Assembly: GCA_002189035.1 (NCBI GenBank)
Contig: CM007989.1
Coordinates: 7,235,501 to 7,299,500, forward strand
Length of the DNA: 64,000 nucleotides
Origin: Utricularia gibba
Lineage: Eukaryota > Streptophyta > Magnoliopsida > Lamiales > Lentibulariaceae
Direction of reading: 5' to 3'
The position numbers were made by a program, and so were the translations under genes. The first letter of the stretch is position 1, and each line of letters begins with the position of its first letter. Positions 1 to 16,614 of the stretch are shown here, one piece after another. Below the pieces are notes generated by a model. It worked only from the letters and a program-made list of their open reading frames with translations, had not been told where the DNA came from and ran no database searches.

Positions 1-731
1 TTCGAATCAACATCGCCGTTCCCAATCTCCCTTCTCCCTCGGTATCCCAATTGTTCCCCCTGAGACCTCTTCATAAGGCTTATATTGCAGATTTTTTTAG
101 TATTTTTCTAAAAAAGAAATTTATTTTACTATATAATAAGCAAAAACCAAAAAGAAAAAAAAAGAAAGAGAAAAAAAAGGTTTAATTTCCATTTGATTTT
201 TTTTATTTGGTTTTGTAACGTTTAAACGTTTTGAAATGAACTAGAAGAGAAGAGCCCCCGCCTGCGCTACTCAAATCAAGCCCGTACTCAGCATCTTGGA
301 TCTCTCTTCGAAATCAAATTCATCGTGATCCGAGGTCGTGTATGCGATGCTTTTTGTTGTTATTTTGGATTCTCGCGTTCACTTGGAATTTGGTGGATTC
401 TATTCAAAATTGTTGATGGCTCTTTTTTTGTTTTAATCTGCAACCGATGGGAGATTTTTGAAAATCTGATGATCATTTCTTTTGTTGTTAACTTCGGTTG
501 AGTAGAAGTTAAGGCTATGGAAGGGGTACTCGTGATCTTGGATTGATTATTAATGCCGGCGTTTAGTGTGTTCTTCATATTTTCGGAGGACTTTGTTGCT
601 GAAAACGGTTACATTGCTTGTTGTGCTGTGTTCGACAATCATTGAGATTTGATCTTATTTTAAATGGCAGGCTCCGCAGTTGCTATCCAGCCATAGAATC
701 CGCTGCTTGATTTTATTTGGAAGTCCTAGTC
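1..731. other. Leader and promoter region upstream of the MKK6-like gene
   Basis: No supported coding region. Positions 80-240 are AT-rich. The 3' half probably carries the 5' UTR of the kinase gene, and a 5' UTR intron is plausible between a donor near 335 and an acceptor near 669 (inferred from splice-like motifs only). The short open frames here have no recognisable similarity. Confidence 0.5.
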
Positions 732-2597
732 ATGAAGATTACCAAGCCGCTCAAGGAATTAAAGCTATCTGTTCCAAAACAAATTTCACCCATCTCAAGC
801 TTTCTGTAAGCAAACCTTAAAAAGCAGCTATTTTTCCCAGTTGCAGTAGTGTGGGAGCTGATTCATATGTTTTTTTTCGTCTATTGTGTTGATAAAGGAC
901 TGCCAGCGGTACCTTTCAAGATGGAGATTTATTGCTGAATCAAAAGGGTCTCCGACTCATGTCACAGGAGAAAGAAACCACTGTAGGTTTTCCAAATGCC
1001 TTGTACACTTGCTCAAATCTAATTATTTTATATAGAGAATGGTTATCTAAATCAGTCAAGCAAGAGCTGTTCGGTTTCTGATACATCTCTTGTTTATGGT
1101 TTATTAGCAATCAGGGAAGCCTCTAGATATGCAGTTCTTGTTGGAAGATCTTGAGACCGTCAAAGTTATTGGGAAGGGAAGTGGTGGCATTGTACAACTC
1201 GTTCGCCATAAATGGGTTGGGACCCTGTTTGCCTTGAAGGTTAAACCGGAGAATCCTTGTAGAGTTTTCGTGTGCGTTTGTCTGTGTGTTGATGTCGACC
1301 TTTTTGCGTGCGCTTCCTTGTTGTACTTTTTTGAAAAAAATGTCACTTCCAGTTCAAGTTCCTCTGCAGGTTATTCAGATGAATATACAGGAGGATATCC
1401 GCAAGCAAATTGTTCAGGAGATAAAAATAAATCAAGCATCACAATGTCCACATGTTGTGGTTTGCTATCATTCCTTTTACCATAATGGAGCAATTTCTCT
1501 TCTCTTTGAATATATGGATCGTGGATCGTTGGTTGATGTTGTCAGACAAGTGCACACAATTCTAGAGCCTTATCTTTCTGTTGTCTGCAAGCAGGTTATT
1601 TAATATCTCTCGCTAAAATTCAGTATCTTTTTCCTATTTATCTCCATTCTAGCTTTCTGGTGCTTATTTTCAGGTTTTACAAGGTCTGGTGCACTTGCAT
1701 CACGAAAGGCATGTGATTCATAGAGATATAAAACCTTCAAACTTGCTTGTGAACAGTGAGGGGGAAGTCAAAATTGCCGATTTTGGAGTGAGTACAATGA
1801 TGGCTAGTTCCATGGGCCAGAGAGACACATTTGTTGGGACTTATAATTACATGGCCGTGAGTACTCTAAATTCTTTCTCTAATGGAGGTTCACCTTTTAT
1901 AAATCTGTATCCTTAACAAGATCATGAATTACAACGCTCTTGTCCTTTTTCCTTGTGAAAAGCCTGAAAGAATAAGTGGGAAGACTTACGACTACAAAAG
2001 CGATATATGGAGTCTTGGCATGGTGATTCTTGAGTGTGCTGTTGGCCATTTTCCCTACAACAAATCTGAGGATCAACAAAGCAGCTTAAGCTTTTACGAG
2101 CTTCTGCATGCAATTGTTGGCGGTCCATCACCTTCTGCTCCACCAGATCAATTCTCTTCCGAATTCTGCTCATTTATCTCAGGGTGGTAAGGATATTTCC
2201 ATTTTCTTTCATGGTACACTCGAAAGGCATCGTAAGATCGATGATCAATGACCCTAGAGGTGGTTCCATGTTAGGGTGAATGGCTTCACTCACCACTAGA
2301 TTGCACCTTTGCATTGCAATATTACATTTTTTTGTCCTCCAGTCTTAAAAGTGTTTTCCAACAATGCAGCTTGCAGAAGGATCCTAAGGATAGATTGTCA
2401 TCCTTGGAACTCCTGGTCAGATGTTTCTTTCGTTCAATGCACCCATACCCCTCGTTTCCTCAAATTGCATACATTCAACTAACAAACTGAAGCATTACCT
2501 GCAGAGCCATGCCTTCATCAAGAAGTTTGAAGATACAGACATCAATCTCAGGACCCTTGTCTGCAGCTTAGAAACACCAGTGAACTTTTCAAGATGA
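732..2597 (+). CDS. MKK6: MAP kinase kinase, MKK6 (group A) type
   Basis: Dual-specificity MAPK kinase that phosphorylates the TxY loop of a MAPK. The plant MKK6 group acts in the NACK-MEKK-MKK6-MPK cytokinesis cascade. Eight exons: 732-805, 898-982, 1108-1239, 1370-1594, 1674-1856, 1963-2186, 2370-2415, 2505-2597, with consistent phases, giving 353 aa, the usual family length. Visible motifs are the glycine loop GKGSGG, the ATP lysine in FALK, catalytic [11 protein letters not shown], and an activation segment with the plant S/T-x5-S/T pattern (SSMGQRDT) followed by GTYNYMAPERI, which is assembled across the 1856/1963 junction. The N-terminus [15 protein letters not shown] is the docking-type leader typical of MKK6. 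The ATG at 732 opens this leader. No breaks seen. The subgroup assignment rests on remembered Arabidopsis MKK6 similarity and is strong. Confidence 0.93.
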
Positions 2598-3493
2598 TTA
2601 CCCTTGTCTACATATCATCAACTTCAGGTTCAGGAAACTCTGCAAGTTGAACTCTATAAATCCTGAACTTTACGTGATCATGTTTTCTTACTCCCCTTGA
2701 TCTCCTACTATCTTCTAACCCCTGTCAGTTACATTGGACTGGTTTTCACAGGGTATACAAGTCTGCGGGATACATTGTACTACCACCGAGTGTCTGCTTT
2801 ATCTTACCTTCTTGCTTCAAGAAACTCAACAGATGTTACATTTTCCAGATGGGCATATCTGACTATCTCTTTTTGTGAGTTCTGTTGATAAATGTGTGCT
2901 GGTGGATTCCTGATGATGCAGTGAGTATTTCTGTAAGTTCTGTTTTCAATAATGAATTTTTTTAAAAATGAAAATAAAAATATTCAATAAAATGAATTAA
3001 AAATATTAAATAAAAATATGTTTTGTTGTAAAATAAGAAATTATTTTGTAGTACTTTGTAAATGAATTGAAATAGAAAAGTAAAAATGATATGATATAAA
3101 AAAATGATGAGAATAAAAATGAAAATTAATTCTCAAAATGATTTATTTTATATTAATATGTTATTTTCTAAAACAAGAGTTTATATTTTCATTCTGTGTT
3201 ATCATTTCATGGTTTTTTATTATAATTATTTTTATTATTACTCAAATAATATTTGTTAAATAACATACAGAAAAAGTAAAAAAAAAAAAACTAAAAATAG
3301 CTTATGATGGAGGTGTAATAACTCATAAGGAAATTCACGTTCAGAACTATCGCAGTTTTTGACCGAGTTGTGTTCCTGGATCCTGGCTGCGATTCGCTTC
3401 CTTGGCAGTCATTCTTCAGAATCCCTGCGTCAAACCCCAGTTTAGGTTTTATTTCTGTTGAAGCTTCCTTCTTCAGCACACATCGTTTCATCA
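2598..3493. other. Spacer between the MKK6-like gene and SEC23
   Basis: Holds the kinase 3' UTR, then a very AT-rich block at about 2940-3290, then a GC-richer SEC23 leader. No gene, repeat family or RNA recognised. Confidence 0.6.
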
Positions 3494-8003
<4,510 letters not shown>

Positions 8004-8435
8004 GTCTGAGTGGGGGCCGGTTCAGAGGTCTGGAGTTTTGGGGTTTTGGCCAGCAAGCTGATATGGAGATTCAAGGGGTTGGTTGATGTCTGTCTTTTGT
8101 AGCATACAAGAGTGGGAAGTGTACAGGCACAAAGGAGAAGACGGAAGAGTCTGTGTATCCCTGCTTTCTGTGTGGTGAGATTTTCCCACTTCTTGATCTT
8201 AGACAATAGACATATACTTGTGTTATGCAGAGAGACACGATTTAGATTCAAGACTTCAAATGAAAACTGGAGTGATCTCCGTTTTGTGTCCAGCATTTCT
8301 AGAACATGAGATGATCATCCCAAGTTCCAGTAACCTACTCAAACCATCTGTCATTGCACAGAGTTGAAGATCCATCAAAGTTTGTTTCTGTCTATTGAAA
8401 GAATCGCATCAAAATCCAGCAGTTAACGCAGGAGT
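8004..8435. other. 3' UTR and spacer downstream of SEC23
   Basis: Contains the SEC23 3' UTR. No other gene is supported, and the small open frames on both strands match nothing I recognise. Confidence 0.5.
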
Positions 8436-8890
8436 GCATAGATTCAGTCAAGCCCTTCTGCAATCTAGCCGCATTGTATTCACGTATCTGAATGCACAGG
8501 CCGTCGACTCTCCTCTCCGGTGAATCCGTGGGTTGTCGTCACCCTCGAACACTCTCATAGAGGCTGTAGCATCAATCCCGTCAGTTACTGCCCAGAAAGT
8601 TGTGAAATGACCCAAGGAAATGCTCGTAACCGCAGATTCAGACCTATGCAACGAGGTCATCGGCTTTGTAGGCTGCATCCAGCATCTCCTAGGTTATCAT
8701 TATAGTACCGGAGACTGCTCACCGTCGCGGAGGCTGGTATCGAATATGCAGACGTATTTGGGATCCGAAATGTACTCCAACCGAGTGACGGTGCAGCGCG
8801 TGCCGGGAATCCGGCGGCCGTGGGTTAATCGGCGAGCGCCCGCAAGCGATGGATGACGGCGGCCGTGACGGTAGAAGTCACGTCTTTGAC
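8436..8890 (-). pseudogene. Decayed 2-isopropylmalate synthase fragment, ends joined
   Basis: On the minus strand two non-adjacent parts of 2-isopropylmalate synthase (first committed step of leucine synthesis, plastid) lie side by side. At about 8700-8800 the frame reads SDPKYVCIFDTSLRDGEQSP, the family's N-terminal catalytic signature (usually RVFDTTLRDGEQSPG). It stops at once after this. Directly downstream, about 8500-8690, come LDAAYKADDLVA and then, one frame over, AVTDGIDATASMRV, which belong to the C-terminal regulatory LeuA domain. The whole middle of the enzyme is missing, and stops and frame shifts are present. GC content is high compared with the flanks. It cannot encode an enzyme. 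A deletion derivative of a tandem copy, or a fragment captured by a transposon, are both possible. Confidence 0.8.
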
Positions 8891-8910
8891 ATTCCGAGTT
8901 CTTTTCGACC

Positions 8911-8946
8911 CAGGGGCGGATATTACAGCTCAAATTAGGGAGACAC

Positions 8947-8986
<40 letters not shown>

Positions 8987-9659
8987 TTATTTAAAATATT
9001 ACATTTTATAAATTCGTTTTAAGTTTTCAATAACATCATCATCATAATTATATTTTTTATGTAATTTCATTTTTAACATAAATTATTTATTGCCAATTAT
9101 TTTCTATTTTATTATATAATTTTGTCTTAATACTCTTCAAAACTAAAAATGCACGTTGAACGTTAAAGCATAAAATGTTTTAAATGAAATTCAAATTCAA
9201 AAATCTGTTGACTAATAAAATCTTATTAATTATATTTCTGTATCATTAGAGCAACTTTAGTGATTTCCGGAAATACTAACATGGATTTTAAGAAATCACT
9301 TTTATTTTTACGAAAATAATTTATTTGAATAAATTTTATGTCTCGTAAATCACTTTTATAAAACTCTATTTCCTTATGAAAACTCAATAAAGAAAATCAT
9401 GTCATCATTTGCGGAAATCAGTAAAAATGTTTTTATTCCATATTTCAACTATATAAAATGACTTAAAACAATTCTTGAAAATCGATATAATCATAAGAAT
9501 TAATAAATTCATCATATTTTCATTGAATCTAAGTTTTAATTCATACAACAATGTATCACTCGTAACTAAAAATATATCAATTCGATAATATATTTCGTTT
9601 GTAAAATGATAGGGAGGCTATTGCTCCCATTCTATTTACACACTTACGAACCGCCCCTG
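8911..9659. mobile_element. hAT-like non-autonomous transposon (MITE)
   Basis: A 749-bp AT-rich block with terminal inverted repeats: CAGGGGCGG at 8911 and its reverse complement CCGCCCCTG ending at 9659. CAGGGGCGG-type ends are typical of plant hAT elements. The 8-bp flanks tttcgacc (8903-8910) and gttcgccc (9660-9667) match at 6 of 8 positions, as expected of an aged hAT target-site duplication. There is an (AT)n run at about 8956-8984 and no transposase frame, so it would depend on an autonomous element. It ends about 200 bp upstream of the fructokinase ATG, inside the probable promoter, and lies next to the isopropylmalate synthase relic. Confidence 0.75.
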
Positions 9660-9860
9660 GTTCGCCCAGCCGTCACTAGTTAATGGTTTGAGAGTTGGAT
9701 GAGCTCAAAGACTGATTAGTCGAACAGATCTGAGATTTCCACATAACAAACAATCCCCCATCTTCGCTTCTCTTTGACTCTCTGTGAATAAATACTCGGG
9801 GTTTTGAGGAGTTTTCTCATCTTCATCCAGAAAAAGGTTGCCTTCCTGCTGATCGTAAAG

Positions 9861-11624
9861 ATGGCAGGTTCCAATTCCAGTCTCATCGTATCTTTCGGCG
9901 AGATGCTCATCGATTTCGTGCCCACCGTATCTGGAGTTTCTCTTGCGGAGGCGCCGGGATTCCTCAAGGCGCCTGGCGGTGCACCGGCGAACGTGGCCAT
10001 CGCCGTCGCTAGATTAGGAGGAAAAGCGGCATTCCTCGGAAAGCTCGGTGATGATGAGTTCGGCCATATGCTGGCGGGGATCCTTAAGGAGAATGGCGTC
10101 TCGGCAGCGGGAGTCAACTTTGATAAAGGCGCGAGAACGGCGCTGGCGTTCGTGACTCTACGCCACGATGGAGAGCGGGAGTTTATGTTTTACCGGAATC
10201 CTAGCGCAGACATGTTGCTCACTCCCGAGGAACTCAACGTGGATCTCATCAGATCTGTGAGTGACCTAACCTGAATTCTCTATCGGATTTGAATTCTCGA
10301 TCTCCATTTCGATTTCTCGGTTTGCGTCGATTGACGAGTTGATTGAATCGTTTGAAAATGTGCGGCGTCTGAATCTATCCGCCGTTCGTTTGGAGAAAAT
10401 TCTGCGACTGATTGTGCATTGTATTGTAGGCAAAAGTCTTCCACTACGGATCTATAAGTCTGATTGTCGAGCCCTGCCGATCAGCGCACCTAAAAGCGAT
10501 GGAGGTTGCGAAATCTGCCGGCGCTCTCTTGTCCTACGATCCCAATCTGCGGCTCCCTCTGTGGCCCTCAGCTGAATACGCCAAGGAGCAGATTCTCAGC
10601 ATATGGAACAAAGCGGATCTGATCAAGGTCAGTGACAACGAGCTTGAATTCCTCACTGGCTCCAACAAAATCGACGACGAATCTGCAATGTCCTTGTGGC
10701 ACGACAATTTGAAGCTCCTCCTCGTCACTCTCGGCGAGAATGGCTGTCGTTACTATACAAAGGTAGAATACCCCACCACTCATCGGCCTTCTCTTTTACA
10801 GATTTTTACCATTTTCACATAACCCTGCATGAAATCCCAACAACAATAGACGGTCCAATGTAGCTAAGAGATTCCTCCATTATGACCTGGAATCTAAGCA
10901 AGTTTTAGGCATATGTAGGTAAAAAAACATTCCTGATTTTCATTGCATTCTTGCACCGATGCTTTTTTGCTAGAGTCAGCTATCATCTGCATCATTGTAG
11001 ATGTTTGATTGAGATAATAAGCATGTGGGTAGGTAGCAGATTTACTTTTGGTTGTTGGGGTGAATGAATCGGCATAAATGAGGGAACTTGATGCAGACTT
11101 TCCGTGGATCAGTCCCTGGGTTCAAAGTTGAAACTGTGGACACAACCGGTGCTGGCGATTCTTTCGTAGGGGCCCTCCTCGCCAAGATTGTTGACGACCA
11201 CGCCATTATCCAGGTATCTGAAACCATACTATACGATCCATGTTTTTCAGTCAAAATATCACTATTTCGGTCGCCATACAATCGCCTTCACCATGGTTTA
11301 GATGTTTATCCGCATAATGGTTTCTGAATGCTGTTTGTTACGCTTTGAAACATGATGCTTAGCAGGTGTTTTTGGCTATGCAAAGTTCCATAGTTAGCCT
11401 TTTTTAGAAGTTATGCAGTAGCTACGCTTGGGACGAGGCGCGGGTGCTCAAGTACTAATGAAAATTCTGTTCTGTGGATGGTTGGTCAGGACGAGGCCCG
11501 GCTGAAGGAGGTCCTTAAATATGCTTGCGCCTGCGGTGCCGTCACGACGACGAAGAAAGGGGCGATCCCGGCGCTGCCCACTCCTTCTCAGGCAGATGCC
11601 ATCATCAAGGGAGCATCCAAATGA
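9861..11624 (+). CDS. FRK: Fructokinase (PfkB family)
   Basis: Phosphorylates fructose with ATP to fructose 6-phosphate, feeding sucrose-derived hexose into glycolysis and starch. It looks cytosolic, since no transit peptide is evident. Four exons: 9861-10256, 10430-10762, 11097-11213, 11490-11624; 326 aa, the standard length. PfkB signature 1 is seen as [20 protein letters not shown] (about residues 39-58), the substrate lid around GDDEFGHML, and signature 2 as [17 protein letters not shown] with the catalytic Asp of GAGD. The C-terminus [20 protein letters not shown] is typical of plant fructokinases. The start is the first ATG and is followed by the conserved [17 protein letters not shown] hAT-like element sits in the proximal upstream region. 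No defects seen. Confidence 0.95.
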
Positions 11625-11902
11625 GCTTTTTAACCCTGTGGCTCGCTCACTCGGTTAACCTTCGTGTCTCCCCCATGCGGTTCCCTTTCCTTTGGTTCCC
11701 AATAAGCGAAGCTGAAGCAGCTACAACGAAGTCCTTTTTCATGGAGGCGTGTGCTCATTGTTTCTTAACATCATTTAGGGAACCTTCTTCTCTAGCTTTT
11801 CGAACCAAAATGTTCCACATTAAGGAATTGGAAGACTTGAGCTTAAAAACACCACACTGAAAGTTCCCAATTGCCTGATCACCTTGTGGTGTGTGGTTCG
11901 TC

Positions 11903-12830
11903 TCAGCCAAGATCAGGAACTGTGAACATGTCTTCTTCATCATCTAGAATCTCGATTCTGGGCTTCTTGTGGACTGGATGATGATGATGATACTTGGCCT
12001 GTTTGTTACAGTTTGTGCTTTGAGGCTGATACGCTCTCAGCTCCGGTACTTCAGCAGCAGCTCCGGACTTCTGAGACACTTGTTCTCCGAAGAAATCAAT
12101 ATCCTTCAGCCATTCCAGCTCGTTCAGTTCCAACCCCCCCTGTAAATATCAGCATCCCATTAAGTTATATCCTTGTTTTGAAGCTATCTGCATGCATCAA
12201 ATTGCTACCTTTCCGGTGGAACCATGCTCTGGAAGCTGCGGCAAGTCGTCCACAGCCCACGACGCAGGCGCAAAGGAAGGCACTTGTTGCAGCGATGCTT
12301 TCGGGGGGTCCGGTTGCTGGTAGTGTTTACCAGTGTCGTCGCAGCCGCCGCCGCTGCTGGAGGCTACTCTTATTCCGGTAGCTAAAAACCTCTGATGCCC
12401 GGCTGCTCGCTTGTTGGCAGAGTGAATGGGCTCATCGCAGTCCTCGCAAAACAGCGCCCTGTCTTCTACACAGAAGATGAACGCAGACTTTTCCTGCAGT
12501 CACATACGACAACGATCATCATCAAGGAATTCGATACAATCACCAACTTATTGCTACTCATTCAGATCAGGAAAAAAAGGAGTCCGTCCTCCTCGAGCAG
12601 AATCGCCATAGAAACTAAGTTTTGGGAAGTGGGTAAGATTCAAGTACTTGGCAAATGTCGCAGCGTGGGAGGACATTCGAGAGGCTCTGGAGCAGCAGCC
12701 TCTGATGCTTACTAGCGAGCATGTTCGCCGCGTGGACTTCCACATCGCATGCGCCGCACAATGCGGCCTCGTCGGCACAGCAGATCACCGTCGCCGGCGC
12801 CTTCTCACACACATCGCACTGAATCTTCAT
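11903..12830 (-). CDS. BBX24: B-box zinc-finger protein, BBX24/BBX25 (STO) type
   Basis: Double B-box transcriptional co-regulator of light signalling. BBX24/25 proteins bind HY5 and are COP1 targets. Three exons on the minus strand: 12830-12648, 12493-12209, 12139-11903, giving 234 aa. B-box 1 begins MKIQCDVCEKAPATVICCAD. B-box 2 continues across the first intron as PRCDICQ|EKSAFIFCVEDRALFCEDCD, both with the conserved Cys/His spacing. The C-terminus carries ELNELEWLKDIDFFGEQ and ends KKPRIEILDDEEDMFTVPDLG, the VP-type motif used for COP1 contact in this clade. There is no CCT domain, in agreement with group IV BBX. Splice phases are all consistent. BBX24 versus BBX25 cannot be decided from sequence alone. 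Confidence 0.88.
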
Positions 12831-13555
12831 CTCCCAGAAACCAAACACCAAATCCTCACAACCAAAAACCCCAAACCGATGCAAAAACAGCAGGACCCAA
12901 TAAAGAATCTAAAGCAGAACTTTAGTTTCGGTGGGCTAGAAATGAGTGGAGGAGGAGAAGTAATAGAAAAGGAAGCACTGGAATTGGAGATTCCGATAAT
13001 GATATGGATTTCACGAATCAAATACCAGAACACGAATGAGACACCGAGGTGGTGGGTGGTGACAATTGATTGTATGGCTGAGGATTGACCAAGGAACCGG
13101 CGGCCGGCGTGTCCGTACCTTCTCCATCGCGTGGTGCAGACTTCAAACCGGAACTTTCTCTCGGTTAAATTCGGGCCGTCGGATTTTCGCGATGACATCA
13201 ACGCCAAATGGTTGCAAGTCGTCACTTGGGGCCCACATGTTTCTTCTCCCCACATAGAAACTAATTTTCTATTTAGTTCCTTCATTAATTATATTATTGT
13301 TAAAAATTATATAAAAAGGTTATGGTATGGGCCGGCCTGCAAGCTCAAACCTGCCTTGACTTCTGGGCCTGAGTTTGATCGACTATGGGCTTTTCTTGAG
13401 CCTACACAGGCCCAATCAGGCTGTATCAGGAAGTATGGTGTGATTGGCATTTGGCAAAATCTGTATCTGCTCGAGTCGAGAGAGGCGTACCTTCGAGGCG
13501 GGAAGGCTTCTGTCCAGTTTTCTCCGGCGGCGGAAACAGTGACAAGGAGGAGACG
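12831..13555. promoter_or_regulatory. Divergent upstream region shared by the BBX gene and RPB11
   Basis: The two genes start head to head 725 bp apart. Leaders of both and their promoters must lie here. An AT-rich patch is at about 13260-13320. No known element is identified with confidence. Confidence 0.5.
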
Positions 13556-14471
13556 ATGAACGCCCCCGATCGCTACGAGCGATTTGTTGTTCCGGAGGGA
13601 GTTTCCAAGTACTCACTCTTTACTTACCTCCGCACTAATTTCCGATTTAGATTAGTTTGATTATGTGGAAGACGCGTGCCGTCCTTCGTTAGCATCCCTT
13701 CGCAGGAGCTCGAGCTTCGCGATGCGAATTTTTCTGATATGCGAACACTGACCCTGGAAGAATGGTATTTTCTGAGCAGGGTATCGTACGAGAGGGACAC
13801 GAAAATCATCAACGCGGCGTCGTTTACCATCGAGCGCGAGGATCACACCATCGGCAACATTCTCCGCATGTGCGCCTTCCATCTATACTTGATTTTCCAT
13901 CTTTCCGCGTTTCTAGGGTTTGAGTCCAGCACTGATTAAAAGCCCCGATCTGTCGAAACAGGCAACTGCACAGAGACGATAATGTGCTGTTCGCCGGTTA
14001 CAAGCTGCCTCATCCTCTTCAGTATAAAATCATCCTAAGGGTTGGTACTCCTGCCCTTTGATTTCCCTCTAGCTATTCGTATCTTCTCCCCAGTAATCTT
14101 TTACGCATGCTTTATATGATGCCTTCTTGCTTTTGCTTGTTGGTCTGCTTCTGATAGTAGGAGCTGCATAGTGGATGACTATGCTCTCAACGCTATTTTG
14201 CTTCCAAGAGTCTTACGCATGTTGAAGCAACCTGCCTAACGAACTCTTTATGGTGATGAAATGTCCAGGTCCACACGACGAGCCAGTCTTCGCCAATGCA
14301 GGCGTACAATCAGGCCATCAACGATCTGGACAAGGAGCTGGATCACCTCAAGAACGAATTTGAGGTATCACTGACTGCTTCAACGTGCATTATAATAGGT
14401 TTCAGATTGAATCTTCCTCTGCTAAACCCACCTCGCAGATGGAGTTGGCAAAACATGCGGGAAAGGCATAG
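13556..14471 (+). CDS. NRPB11: RNA polymerase II subunit RPB11
   Basis: Small subunit that heterodimerises with RPB3, the equivalent of the bacterial alpha dimer, in assembly of RNA polymerase II. Five exons: 13556-13608, 13780-13869, 13962-14040, 14269-14364, 14439-14471; 116 aa, the usual size. The protein starts [15 protein letters not shown] and includes the family core [19 protein letters not shown] and [19 protein letters not shown], with the C-terminal helix [20 protein letters not shown]. The last exon adds only ten codons ([10 protein letters not shown]). Three of the four introns split codons and the joins restore the expected sequence exactly. It is convergent with the bZIP gene downstream. 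Confidence 0.95.
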
Positions 14472-14986
14472 CCGGTGCACCATGAAAGAAGGCACACTTG
14501 CCCAATATCACTTGCTGCAAAATGGAGGACCGGATTTGTTGCTTGTAGTAGGGAAGTGTGGTTAGAACCAGCTGAATTCTCTTTTGCTGTAGTAGTTGCT
14601 GTCACTTTGTTTTAAGTCCTAGAGAAAAAAACCAAACATCATGGCATTTGGTCCTGGTCCTGGTCCTGCTCTGGGCGAGATCGGATCATCTCCAGACAGG
14701 CCAATCACCAACATTCATCTGGGGCACCATACGGGCATGCAGAGAAGGAATGAGACTAACACAAGCAACTTGGTAATCAATATTATGCCCAAAAGAAATA
14801 GCCATGGAATGTTGATCAACAATAGTGGAGCTAAGACTACCTACCGGAGGAGCAGCATTGCCTTGTAGTTTTTACCTAAGCAGGCTAGTCGACGTAACTG
14901 ATGCGCGAGGGTAGGAAAATTGCCGCCGATGGTGGATATGGCTCAACGGCTTTTTGATTTGCTCGTCTTCAGGTCTACTCTTTTTG
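14472..14986. other. Convergent 3' spacer between RPB11 and the bZIP gene
   Basis: Holds both 3' UTRs. An open frame from 14641 starting MAFGPGPGPALGEIG has no recognisable relatives and is probably chance. Confidence 0.5.
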
Positions 14987-16611
14987 TTAAGCATCAGGTG
15001 CGAGGTCTTTGTGAGAGGATGAGGGCATGGTGTTTCTGAGCTTTCCATCTCCAACCTGCTGCAGCTGCAGCTCTTGACGCTGTAATGATAACTGAGGGAG
15101 CTGCTGCTGTTGCTGAAACGGGTGGAGCTGATGCGGCTGAAACTGCTGCGGCTTCTTCTGAGGGTGAATCTGGAGTTGCTGTAGTTGTTGGGCCGTCAGC
15201 AGCGTGTGCATGGCATGATTGTTGCCGAAATATTGCTGGTTAGCGCCGAAGGATGCGGATAGATTCATCACGTTTCCACCATTCGCAATTGTTTGGCCTG
15301 TCAACACTTTCAGATGATGGATCTCTTCCTTCAATGCATCGTTCAATGCTGCATTCCAAGAATAAAGCATCAGATGGCATCGCATTGCTTCCTAGATTTT
15401 CCAGAATTTACAAAACCTACCATCTTGCAAGTGCACTTGCTGTTCCATTGTTTGCAGACGTAGCTTGAGTTCACTATTTTCAGCGGTGAGTCCACTAGTA
15501 TCTCTCTGTTGAAGAAAAAAATAATTAACAGACAGTTGTCAAGAAGTGAGTGGAGAAAGCTAACAATTTGTCCCAAGTTGTTATGGGGTGTGTGTTCCCA
15601 ACAGAAGCCACTAAAAATCAAAGTTAAAAACGTTGGAGAAAAAATAGTCGGATAACCTGCAGCAAGGTCAGTTGAGCAGATAGGGAAGTAGCTTCTGTTT
15701 GCAATGTCTGCACTTTCCTTTCAAGCTCTGCTATGTACCTCATCTTCCTTTCCTTGGACCGAGCGGCTGACTGCCTATTTGCCCATATCCTGCAACAAGA
15801 GAAGTGAGGGACATCCACCACAACACCAAATGCATTGAAAAGGAAAGGGGTTGTGGTGCTGATGAGTTCGATTTCCTATATGATCGGCTATGGTGTGAAA
15901 ATGATACCTCTTAGCACGCTTTGGATCAATGAGAGCAAGCTCGGCAAGCTTGGCAGCAGAAACGGCTTTCTTTGTGTCAGCAGGAGATATATCCTCGGAA
16001 CCTGACATCAGCATCTCTGGTTTGATACTAGTTGATCCATCCATTGATTGACTATGCTGATGCCTAATTCTGGGTTTTTCGCTTAATCCAGAAGCTACAT
16101 TGTCCAGAGACTGGCCGGATATTGGAATAGTAGGAGTAGATGCATTGCCCAGTTCTGCAGCAGAAGACGAAGATTCACCTATGTGGAGTGCAGAAGTTGC
16201 AGATGCAGAATTCAGCTTATCCATATCCAGAAACATAGAAAACATATCTTCATCTGTTTCATCAGAAAAAGACGGTCCTTCAAATCCACCAACAACACCA
16301 AGATCACTGTCAAAGCTAATATCATCTGGCAGGGTGATAATCTCTGAATGTGCACGTCGATGCCCCATTTTCTTGGGTGGATTATCAGGCATCTGGCTGA
16401 TGTCATGACTGAAATGGCTAGAAACTGAATTCATGCCATGGCCAAAATGACCCTGATCAGAGGAGCTGCCTGGTCCCAACGGTGGAAGATTGGATTGTCC
16501 CAACTGCTCAGACTTCACACCGTAACTACTGCCAGGCGGTGAGAAAACAGAGTATCTCCCCAATGGTGGCAACAAGCTATTGCTCCCGTGATGAGATTTG
16601 TCCTTCTCCAT
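14987..16611 (-). CDS. Group I bZIP transcription factor, PosF21/RF2a/RSG-like
   Basis: DNA-binding regulator of the plant group I bZIPs (VIP1, RSG, PosF21 relatives), which often shuttle between cytoplasm and nucleus through 14-3-3 binding. Four coding exons: 16611-15908, 15789-15657, 15505-15421, 15348-14987; 427 aa. The N-terminal half has the group hallmark [20 protein letters not shown]. The basic region spans the first intron: [25 protein letters not shown], with Lys in place of the usual Arg (group I feature), then heptads of the zipper ([19 protein letters not shown]). The C-terminus is Gln-rich (runs of Q near residues 330-390). The 5' UTR appears to hold an intron (16696-17199) and an upstream ORF ending 3 nt before this ATG. 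Splice phases are consistent and no breaks are seen. Confidence 0.9.
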
Positions 16612-16614
16612 TAA

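Noticed and set aside
14641-14868. Gly/Pro-rich short frame after RPB11
   Set aside because: Lies in a convergent 3' spacer and starts from a short GGTCCT repeat. No homology recognised.
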